Source: JBBQZP01 sp038207585 (lineage in GTDB: Bacteria > Pseudomonadota > Alphaproteobacteria > Rhodobacterales > Rhodobacteraceae). Taken from it: DNA of 64,000 bases. The notes beneath the pieces were generated by a model, which had not been told where the DNA came from, did no database searches, and saw only the letters and a program-made list of their open reading frames with translations. This document shows positions 23,478-32,905 of the stretch, in pieces (the first letter of the stretch is position 1; each line of letters starts with the position of its first letter). The position numbers were made by a program, and so were the translations under genes. The DNA lies in contig JBBQZP010000014.1 of assembly GCA_038207585.1 (NCBI GenBank), positions 29,255-93,254 of the forward strand, read 5' to 3'.

Positions 23478-24881
23478 ATGATTCCGGTGCAGGGCTATGC
23501 GGGTGTAAAAGTGGCGGTTATGGGGCTTGGCCGTTCGGGCCTCGCCACAGCGCGCGCGCTTGTCGCAGGTGGCGCAGAGGCACTGGTCTGGGACGACAGC
23601 GTTGAGGCCCGCGCCAAGGCCGAGGTTGAGGGCTTTGCGCCCCACGATCTGACCCGCGCGGGCGCGTTTGACGGCGTCGCGGCTCTGATCACCAGCCCCG
23701 GCATCCCGCATCTTTACCCCGCGCCGCACAAGGTGATCGCCCGCGCGCTGGAGGCCGGTGTGCCGGTGGACAATGACATCGGGCTTTTCTTCCGCAGCTT
23801 TGCGCTGCCCGAATGGGACAATTTCGACACCACCCCCCGCGTGATCTGCGTCACCGGATCGAACGGGAAATCGACCACCACCGCGCTGATCCATCATATC
23901 CTTGAGGAATGCGGTCGACCCACGCAGATGGCCGGAAACATTGGCCGCGGCGTGCTGGATATTGACCCCGCGGGCGACGGCGAGGTGATCGTGCTGGAGC
24001 TTTCAAGTTATCAGACCGATCTGGCCCGCGCACTGACGCCTGATATTGCCGTATTCACCAACCTGTCGCCCGACCATCTGGACCGTCACGGCGGCATGGG
24101 CGGCTATTTCGCCGCCAAGCGCCGGCTGTTCGCCGAAGGCGGGCCGGACCGCTGTGTGATCGGCGTGGATGAGGCCGAGGGCAGGTATCTGGCGAACCAG
24201 TTGGGCATGGCGGCGGCGGATGACCGGGTGATCCGGGTATCATCAGGCACCAAGCTTGAAGGGTTTGGCTGGTCAGTCTTTGCGCGCAAGGGGTTTCTGG
24301 CGGAATGGCGGCGCGGCAAGCAAGTGGCGAACATTGATCTGCGTGATATCGCCGGTCTGCCCGGCGCGCATAATCACCAGAACGCCTGTGCGGCCTATGC
24401 CGCTTGTCGCGCGCTCGCACTTGCTCCGCGCGAGATCGAGGCGGCGATGCGCAGTTTTTCGGGCCTGCCGCACCGCAGCCAGACCATAGCCGAACGCGGC
24501 GGGGTGCGGTTTGTGAACGACTCCAAGGCCACCAATGTGGACAGTGCGGCCAAGGCGTTGCAGGCCTTTGCCCGCATCCGCTGGATTGCGGGGGGCTTGG
24601 GCAAGGATGGCGGCATTGCGGCGTTGCAGCCGCATCTGGGATCGGTCGTGAAGGCCTATCTGATCGGTCATTCGGCGCGGGATTTCGCGCTTGAACTGGG
24701 CGACACCCCGCATGAGATCTGCGAGACGATGGAGCGTGCCGTGCAACGTGCCTGCGCCGAGGCACAGGCGGGCGAGGTGGTGCTTCTGGCCCCGGCGGCG
24801 GCGAGTTTCGACCAGTATCCCAATTTCGAGAAACGTGGCGAGGATTTTGCAGCCTGCGTGGCAGCCCTTCCCCCGGTCTAG
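23478..24881 (+). CDS. murD: UDP-MurNAc-L-alanine-D-glutamate ligase
   Basis: The 467-residue Mur ligase adds D-glutamate. The start ATG 23478 follows GAGGAGGG. The N-terminal Rossmann domain opens KVAVMGLGRSGLATA, the ATP loop is VTGSNGKSTTT near residue 125, and later motifs are ELSSYQTD, LSPDHLDRHG and FVNDSKATN. The C-terminus LLAPAAASFDQYPNFEKRG is the standard MurD ending. The 244 bp that follow show no gene. Confidence 0.97.
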   Translation: MIPVQGYAGVKVAVMGLGRSGLATARALVAGGAEALVWDDSVEARAKAEVEGFAPHDLTRAGAFDGVAALITSPGIPHLYPAPHKVIARALEAGVPVDNDIGLFFRSFALPEWDNFDTTPRVICVTGSNGKSTTTALIHHILEECGRPTQMAGNIGRGVLDIDPAGDGEVIVLELSSYQTDLARALTPDIAVFTNLSPDHLDRHGGMGGYFAAKRRLFAEGGPDRCVIGVDEAEGRYLANQLGMAAADDRVIRVSSGTKLEGFGWSVFARKGFLAEWRRGKQVANIDLRDIAGLPGAHNHQNACAAYAACRALALAPREIEAAMRSFSGLPHRSQTIAERGGVRFVNDSKATNVDSAAKALQAFARIRWIAGGLGKDGGIAALQPHLGSVVKAYLIGHSARDFALELGDTPHEICETMERAVQRACAEAQAGEVVLLAPAAASFDQYPNFEKRGEDFAACVAALPPV

Positions 24882-25125
24882 CTGCGATCATCTGCGCACG
24901 CTCTTCCGCCCTGACAGGCGACATCGCTGAACTAGCGAAGAGCACCGCATAGGTGCGATGAGCGGTGCGGTGGCGAAAGCCGACAAAAACCGCGCAGTCC
25001 ATTCCCGGTTCTTGCCCCCAGATGCGCGCTTCCCCCTAGCGCCGCGCCGCATTCTTCGCTACACTTTCGCCCAAGCCCGGACAAACGGGCATCTGAGGCA
25101 GTGCAGGCAAAGTCAGGCGGTTCCC

Positions 25126-26292
25126 ATGACAGAGATGGTCTATGGCTCTATGCCCGTTCGGGCGAGCGAGCCGGTTCTTTCACGTTGGTGGCGCACGATC
25201 GACAAATTCTCGCTGACGGCGGTGATCGCGCTGTTTGCGGTGGGCTTGCTGCTTGGCCTAGCAGCCTCGGTGCCCTTAGCCACGCGCAACGGGCTTGACC
25301 CGTTCTATTACGTTCAGCGGCAGGCGTTTTTCGGCACCATTGCGATGGCGGCGATGCTGGGCTGTTCGATGCTGACGCCAGACATGGTGCGGCGCATTGG
25401 CGTGCTTGGCTTTGCCGTGTCGTTCGCGGCGCTTATGGCGCTGCCGCTTTTCGGCACCGATTTTGGCAAGGGTGCGATCCGCTGGTTCAGTTTCGGCTTC
25501 GCCTCGGTGCAGCCTTCGGAATTTCTCAAGCCCGGCTTTATTGTGCTGAGTGCATGGCTGATGGCGGCCGGGCAGCAACTGAACGGCCCGCCGGGCAAGG
25601 TGATTTCCTTTACGTTGACCGGCATAATCGTGGTGATGCTGGCGTTGCAGCCCGATTTCGGGCAGGCGATGCTGGTGCTGTTCGGCTGGGGCGTTGTGTA
25701 TTTCGTGGCGGGTGCGCCATTCCTGCTGATCTCGGTCATTGTGGGTGTGGTGACGGCGGGCGGCATCTTTGCCTATAGCGCGTCCGAGCATTTCGCGCGC
25801 CGGATCGACGGGTTTCTGGCCGCCGATGTTGACCCGCGCACCCAGCTTGGCTATGCGACGAACGCCATTCAGGAGGGCGGGTTTTTCGGCGTGGGCGTGG
25901 GCGAGGGGCAGGTCAAATGGGCGCTGCCCGACGCGCATACCGATTTCATCATCGCCGTTGCAGCCGAAGAATACGGGCTGATCCTGGTGCTGGTTATCAT
26001 CGCACTTTACACCACGGTTGTTGTCCGCTCGATGGTGCGGCTGATGAAAGAGCGTGATCCGTTCATCCGGCTGGCGGGGGCGGGGCTTGCCTGCATTTTC
26101 GGCGTTCAGGCGATGATCAACATGGGGGTTGCGGTGCGTCTGCTACCTGCCAAGGGGATGACGCTGCCGTTTGTCAGTTACGGCGGGTCGTCGGTGATTG
26201 CAGCGGGCATCACGGTTGGCATGTTGCTGGCGCTGACGCGCACGCGCCCGCAGGGGCAGATGGGTGACATCCTGCGCAAGCGGAGTCGGTAG
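25126..26292 (+). CDS. ftsW: Septal peptidoglycan glycosyltransferase FtsW
   Basis: I chose ATG 25126; longer in-frame readings upstream lack family similarity. The 388-residue SEDS protein has about ten membrane spans and polymerises septal glycan strands with FtsI. Signatures are WFSFGFASVQPSEFLKPG, ALQPDFGQAML with the catalytic Asp, and LPFVSYGGSSVI near the end. Its stop TAG abuts the murG GTG. Confidence 0.95.
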   Translation: MTEMVYGSMPVRASEPVLSRWWRTIDKFSLTAVIALFAVGLLLGLAASVPLATRNGLDPFYYVQRQAFFGTIAMAAMLGCSMLTPDMVRRIGVLGFAVSFAALMALPLFGTDFGKGAIRWFSFGFASVQPSEFLKPGFIVLSAWLMAAGQQLNGPPGKVISFTLTGIIVVMLALQPDFGQAMLVLFGWGVVYFVAGAPFLLISVIVGVVTAGGIFAYSASEHFARRIDGFLAADVDPRTQLGYATNAIQEGGFFGVGVGEGQVKWALPDAHTDFIIAVAAEEYGLILVLVIIALYTTVVVRSMVRLMKERDPFIRLAGAGLACIFGVQAMINMGVAVRLLPAKGMTLPFVSYGGSSVIAAGITVGMLLALTRTRPQGQMGDILRKRSR

Positions 26293-27384
26293 GTGGCGCA
26301 TCTCCTCCTCATCGCGGCGGGCGGCACAGGCGGGCACATGTTCCCCGCGCAGGCGCTGGCCGAGGCGATGGTGGCGCGGGGCTGGCGGGTGAAGCTTTCG
26401 ACCGATGCGCGGGGCGCGCGCTATGCGGGTGGGTTCCCGGCGCAGGTTGATGTGGAAACGGTATCTTCGGCGACCTTTGCGCGGGGTGGGGTGCTGGCGA
26501 AAGCGCTGGTTCCGCTACGGATTGCGGGGGGCGTTCTGGGCTCGGTCTTCGGGATGCTGCGCGACAAGCCGGCCGTTGTGGTGGGGTTTGGCGGGTATCC
26601 GTCGATCCCGGCACTGGTTGCAGCGATCATCCTGCGCAGGCCGCGGATGATTCACGAACAAAATGGCGTTCTGGGCCGCGTGAATACCGCCCTTGCGCGC
26701 CGCGTGCAGGCGGTGGCTTGCGGCACCTGGCCCACAACCCTGCCCGAAGGTGTCACGGGCGAGCATACCGGCAATCCGGTCCGTCAGGCCGTGCTGGACC
26801 GTGCGGGCGCACCCTATATCGCGCCGGGTGACTACCCGATGAGCGTGGTTGTGATCGGAGGCTCTCAGGGCGCGCGCATCCTTTCGGATGTGGTGCCCGC
26901 CGCGATTGCATCGCTTGACGCGCCGATTCGCCAGCTTTTGCGGATCGCCCATCAGGCCCGGGCCGAAGATATTGACCGCGTGTCAGAGGCTTATGCAAGC
27001 GCCGGAATCCCCGCCGAGGTGGAACCGTTCTTCGCCGACATTCCACGCCGTCTGTCGGAAGCACAACTTGTGATTTCACGCTCGGGGGCGTCGTCCATTG
27101 CCGATATCTCGATCATCGGGCGGCCTGCGATCCTGATCCCCTATGCCGCAGCCACGGGCGATCATCAGACCGCAAACGCTCGCGGGTTGGTGGATGCCGA
27201 GGCTGCCATTCTGGTGCCCGAGGCGCAGGCCACGCCGCACACGCTTGCCGCCCAGATTGCAACTGTTCTAAGTCAACCCAACGCCGCCGCCCGCATGGCA
27301 CACAACGCAGCCGAACAAGGCCGCCCCGACGCCACCGACCGCTTGGTCGATATTGTGACCCGACTTGCAGGAACCGATAGATGA
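26293..27384 (+). CDS. murG: UDP-GlcNAc:lipid I GlcNAc transferase MurG
   Basis: The 363-residue peripheral glycosyltransferase makes lipid II. The N-terminal phosphate-binding loop GGTGGHMFPAQALA starts at residue 8. HEQNGVLGRVN, GGSQGAR and RSGASSIADISIIG follow in order. The GTG start lies immediately after the ftsW stop. It overlaps murC by ATGA. Confidence 0.97.
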   Translation: MAHLLLIAAGGTGGHMFPAQALAEAMVARGWRVKLSTDARGARYAGGFPAQVDVETVSSATFARGGVLAKALVPLRIAGGVLGSVFGMLRDKPAVVVGFGGYPSIPALVAAIILRRPRMIHEQNGVLGRVNTALARRVQAVACGTWPTTLPEGVTGEHTGNPVRQAVLDRAGAPYIAPGDYPMSVVVIGGSQGARILSDVVPAAIASLDAPIRQLLRIAHQARAEDIDRVSEAYASAGIPAEVEPFFADIPRRLSEAQLVISRSGASSIADISIIGRPAILIPYAAATGDHQTANARGLVDAEAAILVPEAQATPHTLAAQIATVLSQPNAAARMAHNAAEQGRPDATDRLVDIVTRLAGTDR

Positions 27385-28811
27385 ACGCAGCAGCCACCAA
27401 ACTTCCGGGCGAACTTGGCCCCATCCATTTTGTCGGCATCGGCGGTATCGGCATGTCGGGCATTGCCGAGGTGCTTATGACTCTGGGCTACCGGGTGCAG
27501 GGGTCGGATGCGAAAGCCTCCAAGATCACCGACCGGCTGGTGAAACTGGGGGCCACGGTGGTTGAGGGCCAGCGCGCGGAAAACATCGGCGACGCGGCGG
27601 TTGTGGTGATTTCGTCCGCCATCAAGAAGGGCAATCCCGAACTGGAAGAGGCCCGCAAACGCGGCCTGCCGGTGGTGCGCCGGGCGGAAATGCTGGCCGA
27701 ACTGATGCGCCTTCGGTCCAACATCGCGATTGCGGGCACGCATGGCAAGACGACGACCACAACGATGGTTGCGGCCCTGCTGGACCGGGGCGGGTTTGAC
27801 CCCACGGTGATCAACGGCGGCATCATCCACGCCTATGGCTCGAACGCGCGGGCGGGCGAGGGTGAATGGATGGTGGTTGAGGCGGATGAGTCCGACGGCT
27901 CCTTCAACCGCCTGCCCGCGACCATCGCCATCGTCACCAACATCGACCCCGAACATATGGAGCATTGGGGCAGCTTTGATGCCCTGCGCAAAGGGTTCGA
28001 TGATTTCGTATCCAACGTGCCGTTTTACGGCTTGGCCGTTTGCTGCACCGATCATGCCGAAGTGCAGGCGCTGGTCGGACGGATCACCGACCGCCGCATC
28101 GTGACCTTTGGCTTCAACGCGCAGGCCGACGTGCGCGCGGTGAACCTGACCTATGAAAACGGCACCGCCCATTTCGATGTGGCCCTGCAGGGTGAAGGGC
28201 TGGATGAAAATGGCAAGCCTTCGGTGATTGAAGGGCTGACCCTGCCGATGCCCGGCGATCACAACGTGTCGAACGCCTTGTCGGCGATTGCGGTGGCGCG
28301 GCATCTGGGCATGAAAAAGGACGAAATCCGCGAGGCGCTGGCCAGCTTTGGCGGCGTGAACCGGCGCTTTACCAAGGTGGCCGAGGTGAACGGGGTGACG
28401 ATCATCGACGATTACGGCCACCACCCGGTTGAAATCGCCGCCGTCCTGAAAGCCGCGCGTCAGGCCACCAAGGGCCGTATCATCGCCGTGCATCAGCCGC
28501 ACCGCTATACCCGGCTTTCGAACCTGTTCGATGATTTCTGCACCTGTTTCAACGAGGCCGATGTGGTGGCCATTGCCGATGTCTATGCCGCGGGCGAAGA
28601 CCCCATTCCGGGGGCGTCGCGCGATGATCTGGTGGCGGGGCTGATCGCCCACGGCCACCGCCATGCCCGCGCGATTATCGACGAGGCCGATCTGGCTAGG
28701 CTTGTGCGCGAACAGGCGCGGCCGGGCGATATGGTCGTGTGCCTTGGGGCGGGCACAATCTCGACCTGGGCCAACAACCTGCCCGCTTTGTTGCAGGGAA
28801 AAGCCGCGTGA
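27381..28811 (+). CDS. murC: UDP-MurNAc-L-alanine ligase
   Basis: The 476-residue Mur ligase adds the first amino acid of the stem peptide. The Rossmann start is HFVGIGGIGMSGIAE; the ATP loop GTHGKTTTTTMVA is near residue 119; EADESDGSF and DDYGHHPVEI are present. Full length. Its stop TGA overlaps the GTG of a DUF2484 gene. Confidence 0.97.
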   Translation: MNAAATKLPGELGPIHFVGIGGIGMSGIAEVLMTLGYRVQGSDAKASKITDRLVKLGATVVEGQRAENIGDAAVVVISSAIKKGNPELEEARKRGLPVVRRAEMLAELMRLRSNIAIAGTHGKTTTTTMVAALLDRGGFDPTVINGGIIHAYGSNARAGEGEWMVVEADESDGSFNRLPATIAIVTNIDPEHMEHWGSFDALRKGFDDFVSNVPFYGLAVCCTDHAEVQALVGRITDRRIVTFGFNAQADVRAVNLTYENGTAHFDVALQGEGLDENGKPSVIEGLTLPMPGDHNVSNALSAIAVARHLGMKKDEIREALASFGGVNRRFTKVAEVNGVTIIDDYGHHPVEIAAVLKAARQATKGRIIAVHQPHRYTRLSNLFDDFCTCFNEADVVAIADVYAAGEDPIPGASRDDLVAGLIAHGHRHARAIIDEADLARLVREQARPGDMVVCLGAGTISTWANNLPALLQGKAA

Positions 28812-29101
28812 GTACGTCGCTGATCCTGGGCGCGCTTTGGGTGCTGGCTGCGACGGCGACCGCCATGCTGCCGATGCGCAGGCAATATCTGCCGGGGGTG
28901 ACGTTGTTGATTGCAGCCCCGTTCCTGCTGGCATGGATCGCGTGGCTGCACGGGGCGTGGATCTTTGTGGCGGGACTGGCGGCGGTGCTGTCGATGTTCC
29001 GCAACCCGTTGATTTACTTTGCCCGGCGCGCGATGGGCCTGCCCGTAAGCCTGCCCAAAGAACTACAAACACCCGATCCCAACCGGAGGCCGCAACCATG
29101 A
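28808..29101 (+). CDS. DUF2484 membrane protein, first copy
   Basis: The 97-residue protein has three hydrophobic segments (about residues 4-18, 29-46 and 50-63), with the opening SLILGALWVLAATATAMLPM. The GTG start overlaps the murC stop. A second gene with the same pattern follows with a four-base overlap (ATGA), so they are tandem paralogues. DUF2484 has no known function. Position inside the dcw cluster suggests an envelope role, but that is inference. Confidence 0.8.
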   Translation: MSTSLILGALWVLAATATAMLPMRRQYLPGVTLLIAAPFLLAWIAWLHGAWIFVAGLAAVLSMFRNPLIYFARRAMGLPVSLPKELQTPDPNRRPQP

Positions 29102-29343
29102 CCTCACTTTTCGCCGCAGCCCTCTGGGTGATCCTCGCCACCGCCGTCGCCTTGACCCCCACCCGCGACCACCACTGGCGCGCGGCTTACGGTCTGATCG
29201 CCATCGGCATCCCGATTCTGGGCTGGGTGACATGGCAGATGGGGCCCGTGGTGGGCCTGCTGGTGCTGGCCGGGGGCGCGTCAATCCTGCGCTGGCCGCT
29301 GGTGTATCTGTGGCGGTGGGTCAAGCGGGTGACGGTGGGGTAG
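29098..29343 (+). CDS. DUF2484 membrane protein, second copy
   Basis: The 81-residue protein repeats the layout of the preceding gene: SLFAAALWVILATAVALTP at the start, a middle span IAIGIPILGWVTWQMGP, and a third near LLVLAGGASILRWPLVY. Similarity at start and end (both finish with a run of hydrophobic residues and RNPLIYF or RWPLVYL) supports duplication. Function unknown. Confidence 0.8.
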   Translation: MTSLFAAALWVILATAVALTPTRDHHWRAAYGLIAIGIPILGWVTWQMGPVVGLLVLAGGASILRWPLVYLWRWVKRVTVG

Positions 29344-29403
29344 GAATTTAGCCTCCCCGCTTTTCCACTTGCACGCCGCGTGACGGCCTTTCATCCTGCC
29401 CCA

Positions 29404-30939
29404 ATGAATGCAGATGACATCAAGGATGAGGAAACGCTCTTTGCCTGGCTCGACGCCCGGCCGGATGTCAGCCGCGAAGCCGACGCCGTTGCCATTGCCC
29501 AGCGCTTTGCACTTCGGGTGTTCCCGGTGTTCGGGTTCAAAATGGAACAAGCTTGGGCGCGCAAAGATGATTTGACAGCACTACCCTTGGTGCGGCCTCT
29601 TCTGGCCGCAGGAGCTGCGCGCAAGTATTCAGCGCCTGAGGTCAGCGCTGCCGCCCGCGCAGCGCCGCACCCCGCCAAATATCTCGACGGCGATGACATG
29701 GGCACCGACGCCGCCGCCTATTCTGCCGCCGACGCCGCATATTCCGCCGCCCGCGCCGCCGCTGCCGCCGACAACGCCTTCGCCCGGGGTGCCTATTCTG
29801 CCGCCGAGGCCGCCGGCCGCGCCGCGCGCGCCTACGTTGCTGCCCGCGACGCCAACGACGCCAGCGCTGCCGCCCAAGTGTTCTGGGCGGCAATTCGTGC
29901 GGATGCCCGTTTGCTTGAGCAGGACCAAGACCCCTTTGTCGCCCCGCTGTGGCCCGCCGTGCCACCCGACTGGTTCCGCGCAGCCGACGCCGAAACCCGC
30001 GCCATCTGGGCCAAAGACCCGCCCGGCACATGGGATTTCTGGCTGCGCTGGTGGAAAGGGGTGATTTCTGGGAACCAACTCGATTGGGAGTTGCAGAAGG
30101 TCGTCGCCCTGATCCCGAACGATGTGTGGGACGCGGGGCCAGTGGCCGTAGCGGAAGCGATCCGCGAGATTGAGCTTTCGCTGGCTCGCAACAAGACCGC
30201 GAATGGCGAAAGACTAACGGTCAATCCCGAAACGACGCTTGTCCGCCTTATTGGCGATACCGACCTTCCCGATGATATTGCAACTTATGCCCGCCGGAAA
30301 ATGGCAAAGGCCCTGAGCATTTTCGACGGCATGACCGACAACCAATATCTTCCTTTAGAACCGGCGCTCAAAGTTGTGCGCGATGGATTGGAGGACGCCG
30401 CGAACCTGCCTGTGGAGCTTTTTGATGCCTGTGCCAGTTCAACGCGGATCGTCGCAGCCCTCGTGCGCAACGATGTCGTCCCTTCGCCCGAGCAGGACGC
30501 GCGGATCAACGAATTTACGAATGTCCTAAGGGAAGCCGGGGCTGACATCCTTGCCAACGATCCCAAGACGCAAGATGTGCTGACTCGTCGCAACAGCATT
30601 TTGGGCAACAATGCTTTGATCGAGAATGCCGAGGCCATTCAGTTTGTCGTGGCGCAATTGGTCACGGTATCCGAGGGCGTTCTTGCGCGTGTCTTGCCGC
30701 GTGACAGTGATTTGGCGACCCGCACGTCAACCGAGATTGCCGAAGGTAAGGACAGCGGCTTCAGGCTTGTAGGTCGAATTCTTGGATACAAGGTTGTCCA
30801 AGCTGGCCTGGCTGTGGCGGGGACAGGCGCAGCGATTGAGGGTTTTGAGAAGACTTATCAGACGCTGACGTGGATCATTTCGACACCACAGTTTCAGCAG
30901 GCATGGGCAGCGATCCTTCGTTGGATCGGGTTCGGTTGA
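29404..30939 (+). CDS. Unknown protein with alanine-rich repeats and a hydrophobic C-terminus
   Basis: I chose ATG 29404 (511 residues); GTG 29380 is the alternative, and neither has a clear ribosome-binding site. The N-terminal about 90 residues (EETLFAWLDARPDVSREADAV...ALRVFPVFGF) form a helical head. Residues about 95-155 are alanine-rich with a loose repeat A-Y-S-A-A-x-A-A. Then come a Trp-rich region (TWDFWLRWWKG), a helical middle, and a hydrophobic C-terminal segment (YKVVQAGLAVAGTGAAIEGF, then WAAILRWIGFG). I recognise no named family; related Ala-rich proteins occur in Rhodobacteraceae. It sits between DUF2484 and murB, interrupting the mur genes. The second half looks less GC-rich than its neighbours. 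A membrane-acting role is possible but unproven. Confidence 0.75.
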   Translation: MNADDIKDEETLFAWLDARPDVSREADAVAIAQRFALRVFPVFGFKMEQAWARKDDLTALPLVRPLLAAGAARKYSAPEVSAAARAAPHPAKYLDGDDMGTDAAAYSAADAAYSAARAAAAADNAFARGAYSAAEAAGRAARAYVAARDANDASAAAQVFWAAIRADARLLEQDQDPFVAPLWPAVPPDWFRAADAETRAIWAKDPPGTWDFWLRWWKGVISGNQLDWELQKVVALIPNDVWDAGPVAVAEAIREIELSLARNKTANGERLTVNPETTLVRLIGDTDLPDDIATYARRKMAKALSIFDGMTDNQYLPLEPALKVVRDGLEDAANLPVELFDACASSTRIVAALVRNDVVPSPEQDARINEFTNVLREAGADILANDPKTQDVLTRRNSILGNNALIENAEAIQFVVAQLVTVSEGVLARVLPRDSDLATRTSTEIAEGKDSGFRLVGRILGYKVVQAGLAVAGTGAAIEGFEKTYQTLTWIISTPQFQQAWAAILRWIGFG

Positions 30940-30991
30940 TCAGACATCTTCACTCTTGCTCAGGGATTGCGGTTCCCGCTATCCACACCCC

Positions 30992-31924
30992 ATGACCCAA
31001 CCCCCCACCCCTCGCGGCACCCTTACCCCGCACCGTCCCCTTGACGACCTGACCTGGCTGCGCGTGGGCGGGCCGGCAGATTGGCTCTTTCAGCCTGCAG
31101 ATGTGGATGATCTTCGCGACTTTCTGGCGGGGCTCGCCCCCTCAATCCCCGTGTTTCCCATGGGCGTGGGCAGCAATCTGATCGTGCGGGACGGCGGCAT
31201 CCGGGGCGTCGTCATCCGGCTGGGGCGGGGGTTCAACGGGATCGAGGTTGCCGGCGATATCGTCACTGCCGGTGCTGCGGCGCTGGATGCGCATGTGGCG
31301 CGGCGGGCGGCGGAGGGCGGGCGCGATCTGACCTTTCTGCGCACGATCCCTGGCAGCATCGGCGGCGCTGTGCGGATGAATGCGGGGTGTTACGGGGCTT
31401 ATGTGGCCGATCATCTGCTGGGCGCGCGGGCGGTTCTGCGCGACGGGCGGGTGGTTGATCTTTCGCCGGGTGACCTGCGCTTTGCCTACCGCCAGTCGAC
31501 CCTGCCCGACGGCGCCGTGATCACCCAGGCCACGTTTCGCGCCAGCCCCGGCGACCCCGACACGCTGATCGCGAAAATGGACGACCAGATTGCCCGGCGC
31601 GATGCCAGCCAACCCACCAAAGACCGCAGCGCAGGGTCAACCTTCCGCAATCCGGTGGGGCATTCCTCTACCGGGCGGGCCGATGACAGCCACGAATTGA
31701 AGGCCTGGAAAGTGATTGATGATGCGGGAATGCGGGGGGCCACGATGGGTGGCGCGCAGATGAGCGTCATGCATTCCAACTTTCTGATCAACGCAGGCGG
31801 GGCCACCGCCGCCGATCTGGAAGATTTGGGCGAGGCGGTGCGAAAAAAGGTTTACGATTCAAGCGGAATAACGCTAGAATGGGAAATCATGCGGGTGGGC
31901 GAACGGAACGCGCGCGCGACATGA
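30992..31924 (+). CDS. murB: UDP-N-acetylenolpyruvoylglucosamine reductase
   Basis: The 310-residue flavoenzyme makes UDP-MurNAc. FAD-binding motifs are LRVGGPADWLFQP and FPMGVGSNLIVRDGG, then RTIPGSIGGAVRMNAGCYG, and the catalytic Ser region SAGSTFRNP followed by LINAGGATAADLE. The ATG at 30992 gives a normal N-terminus. Family assignment is secure. Confidence 0.96.
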   Translation: MTQPPTPRGTLTPHRPLDDLTWLRVGGPADWLFQPADVDDLRDFLAGLAPSIPVFPMGVGSNLIVRDGGIRGVVIRLGRGFNGIEVAGDIVTAGAAALDAHVARRAAEGGRDLTFLRTIPGSIGGAVRMNAGCYGAYVADHLLGARAVLRDGRVVDLSPGDLRFAYRQSTLPDGAVITQATFRASPGDPDTLIAKMDDQIARRDASQPTKDRSAGSTFRNPVGHSSTGRADDSHELKAWKVIDDAGMRGATMGGAQMSVMHSNFLINAGGATAADLEDLGEAVRKKVYDSSGITLEWEIMRVGERNARAT

Positions 31925-31972
31925 CAAGGCGGCCACCAAGGCCGCCATATATAAGAACGGGCCAAAGGTCCG

Positions 31973-32905
31973 ATGAGGCGGAAAATGGCGGGCGGCTTTA
32001 CCAAAGCAGGCTCCCGTGTGGCAGTGTTGAAGGGTGGGCTTTCCGCAGAGCGGGAGGTGTCGCTTTCATCGGGGCATGAATGTGCCAAGGCCTTGCGGGA
32101 TGCCGGATATGACGTGATCGAGGTCGATGCCGGCCGCGATCTGGCCGCGCGTCTGACCGATATTGCCCCCGTCGCCGTGTTCAACGCCCTGCATGGCCGC
32201 TGGGGCGAAGACGGCTGCGTACAGGGTATTCTGGAATGGCTGGGTCTGCCCTATACCCATTCGGGCGTGCTGGCGTCGGCGATGGCGATGGACAAGGCGC
32301 GCAGCAAGGACGTGTTTCGCGCCCACGGATTGCCGGTGGTGCAAAGCGTTCTGGCCGCGCGCGATGATGTGGCGAACGGGCATCTGCTGCCGCCCCCCTA
32401 CGTGGTCAAGCCCAACAACGAAGGCTCGTCTGTCGGTGTCTATATCGTGCGCGAGGGGTCGAACGCGCCGCGACTGGCCGACACGATGCCCGATGTGGTG
32501 ATGGTGGAAACCTATGCGCCGGGGCGCGAGTTGACTACGGCCGTGATGGGCGACCGGGCCTTGGGTGTGACCGATATCATCACCGACGGCTGGTATGATT
32601 ACGACGCGAAATATAAAGTCGGCGGGTCGCGCCACATCATCCCGGCGGATCTGCCGAATGAAGTGACCGACGCCTGTCTGGACTACGCCTTGCGCGCGCA
32701 TGTCGCTTTGGGCTGCCGCGGGCTGAGCCGCACCGATTTTCGCTGGGATGCAAGCCGGGGGATCGACGGTTTGATCCTTCTGGAAACCAACACGCAGCCC
32801 GGCATGACGCCGACCTCGCTTGCCCCCGAACAGGCGGCACACTGCGGGATCAGCTTTCCCGATCTGTGCGACTGGCTGGTAAAGGATGCCTCATGCAACC
32901 GATGA
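31973..32905 (+). CDS. ddl: D-alanine-D-alanine ligase
   Basis: The 310-residue ATP-grasp enzyme makes D-Ala-D-Ala for MurF. Landmarks: VAVLKGGLSAEREVSLSSG, FNALHGRWGEDG, KPNNEGSSVGV, CRGLSRTDFRW and LLETNTQPGMTPTSLAPEQA. The start may be ATG 31973 (AAAGG upstream) or ATG 31985 (GAGGCGG upstream). The end overlaps ftsQ by 13 bases. Confidence 0.95.
   Translation: MRRKMAGGFTKAGSRVAVLKGGLSAEREVSLSSGHECAKALRDAGYDVIEVDAGRDLAARLTDIAPVAVFNALHGRWGEDGCVQGILEWLGLPYTHSGVLASAMAMDKARSKDVFRAHGLPVVQSVLAARDDVANGHLLPPPYVVKPNNEGSSVGVYIVREGSNAPRLADTMPDVVMVETYAPGRELTTAVMGDRALGVTDIITDGWYDYDAKYKVGGSRHIIPADLPNEVTDACLDYALRAHVALGCRGLSRTDFRWDASRGIDGLILLETNTQPGMTPTSLAPEQAAHCGISFPDLCDWLVKDASCNR

Noticed and set aside
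24882..25125. A longer ftsW reading frame starting at 24958
   Set aside because: The extra 56 residues lack the FtsW pattern and do not form a membrane segment; ATG 25126 gives the normal N-terminus.
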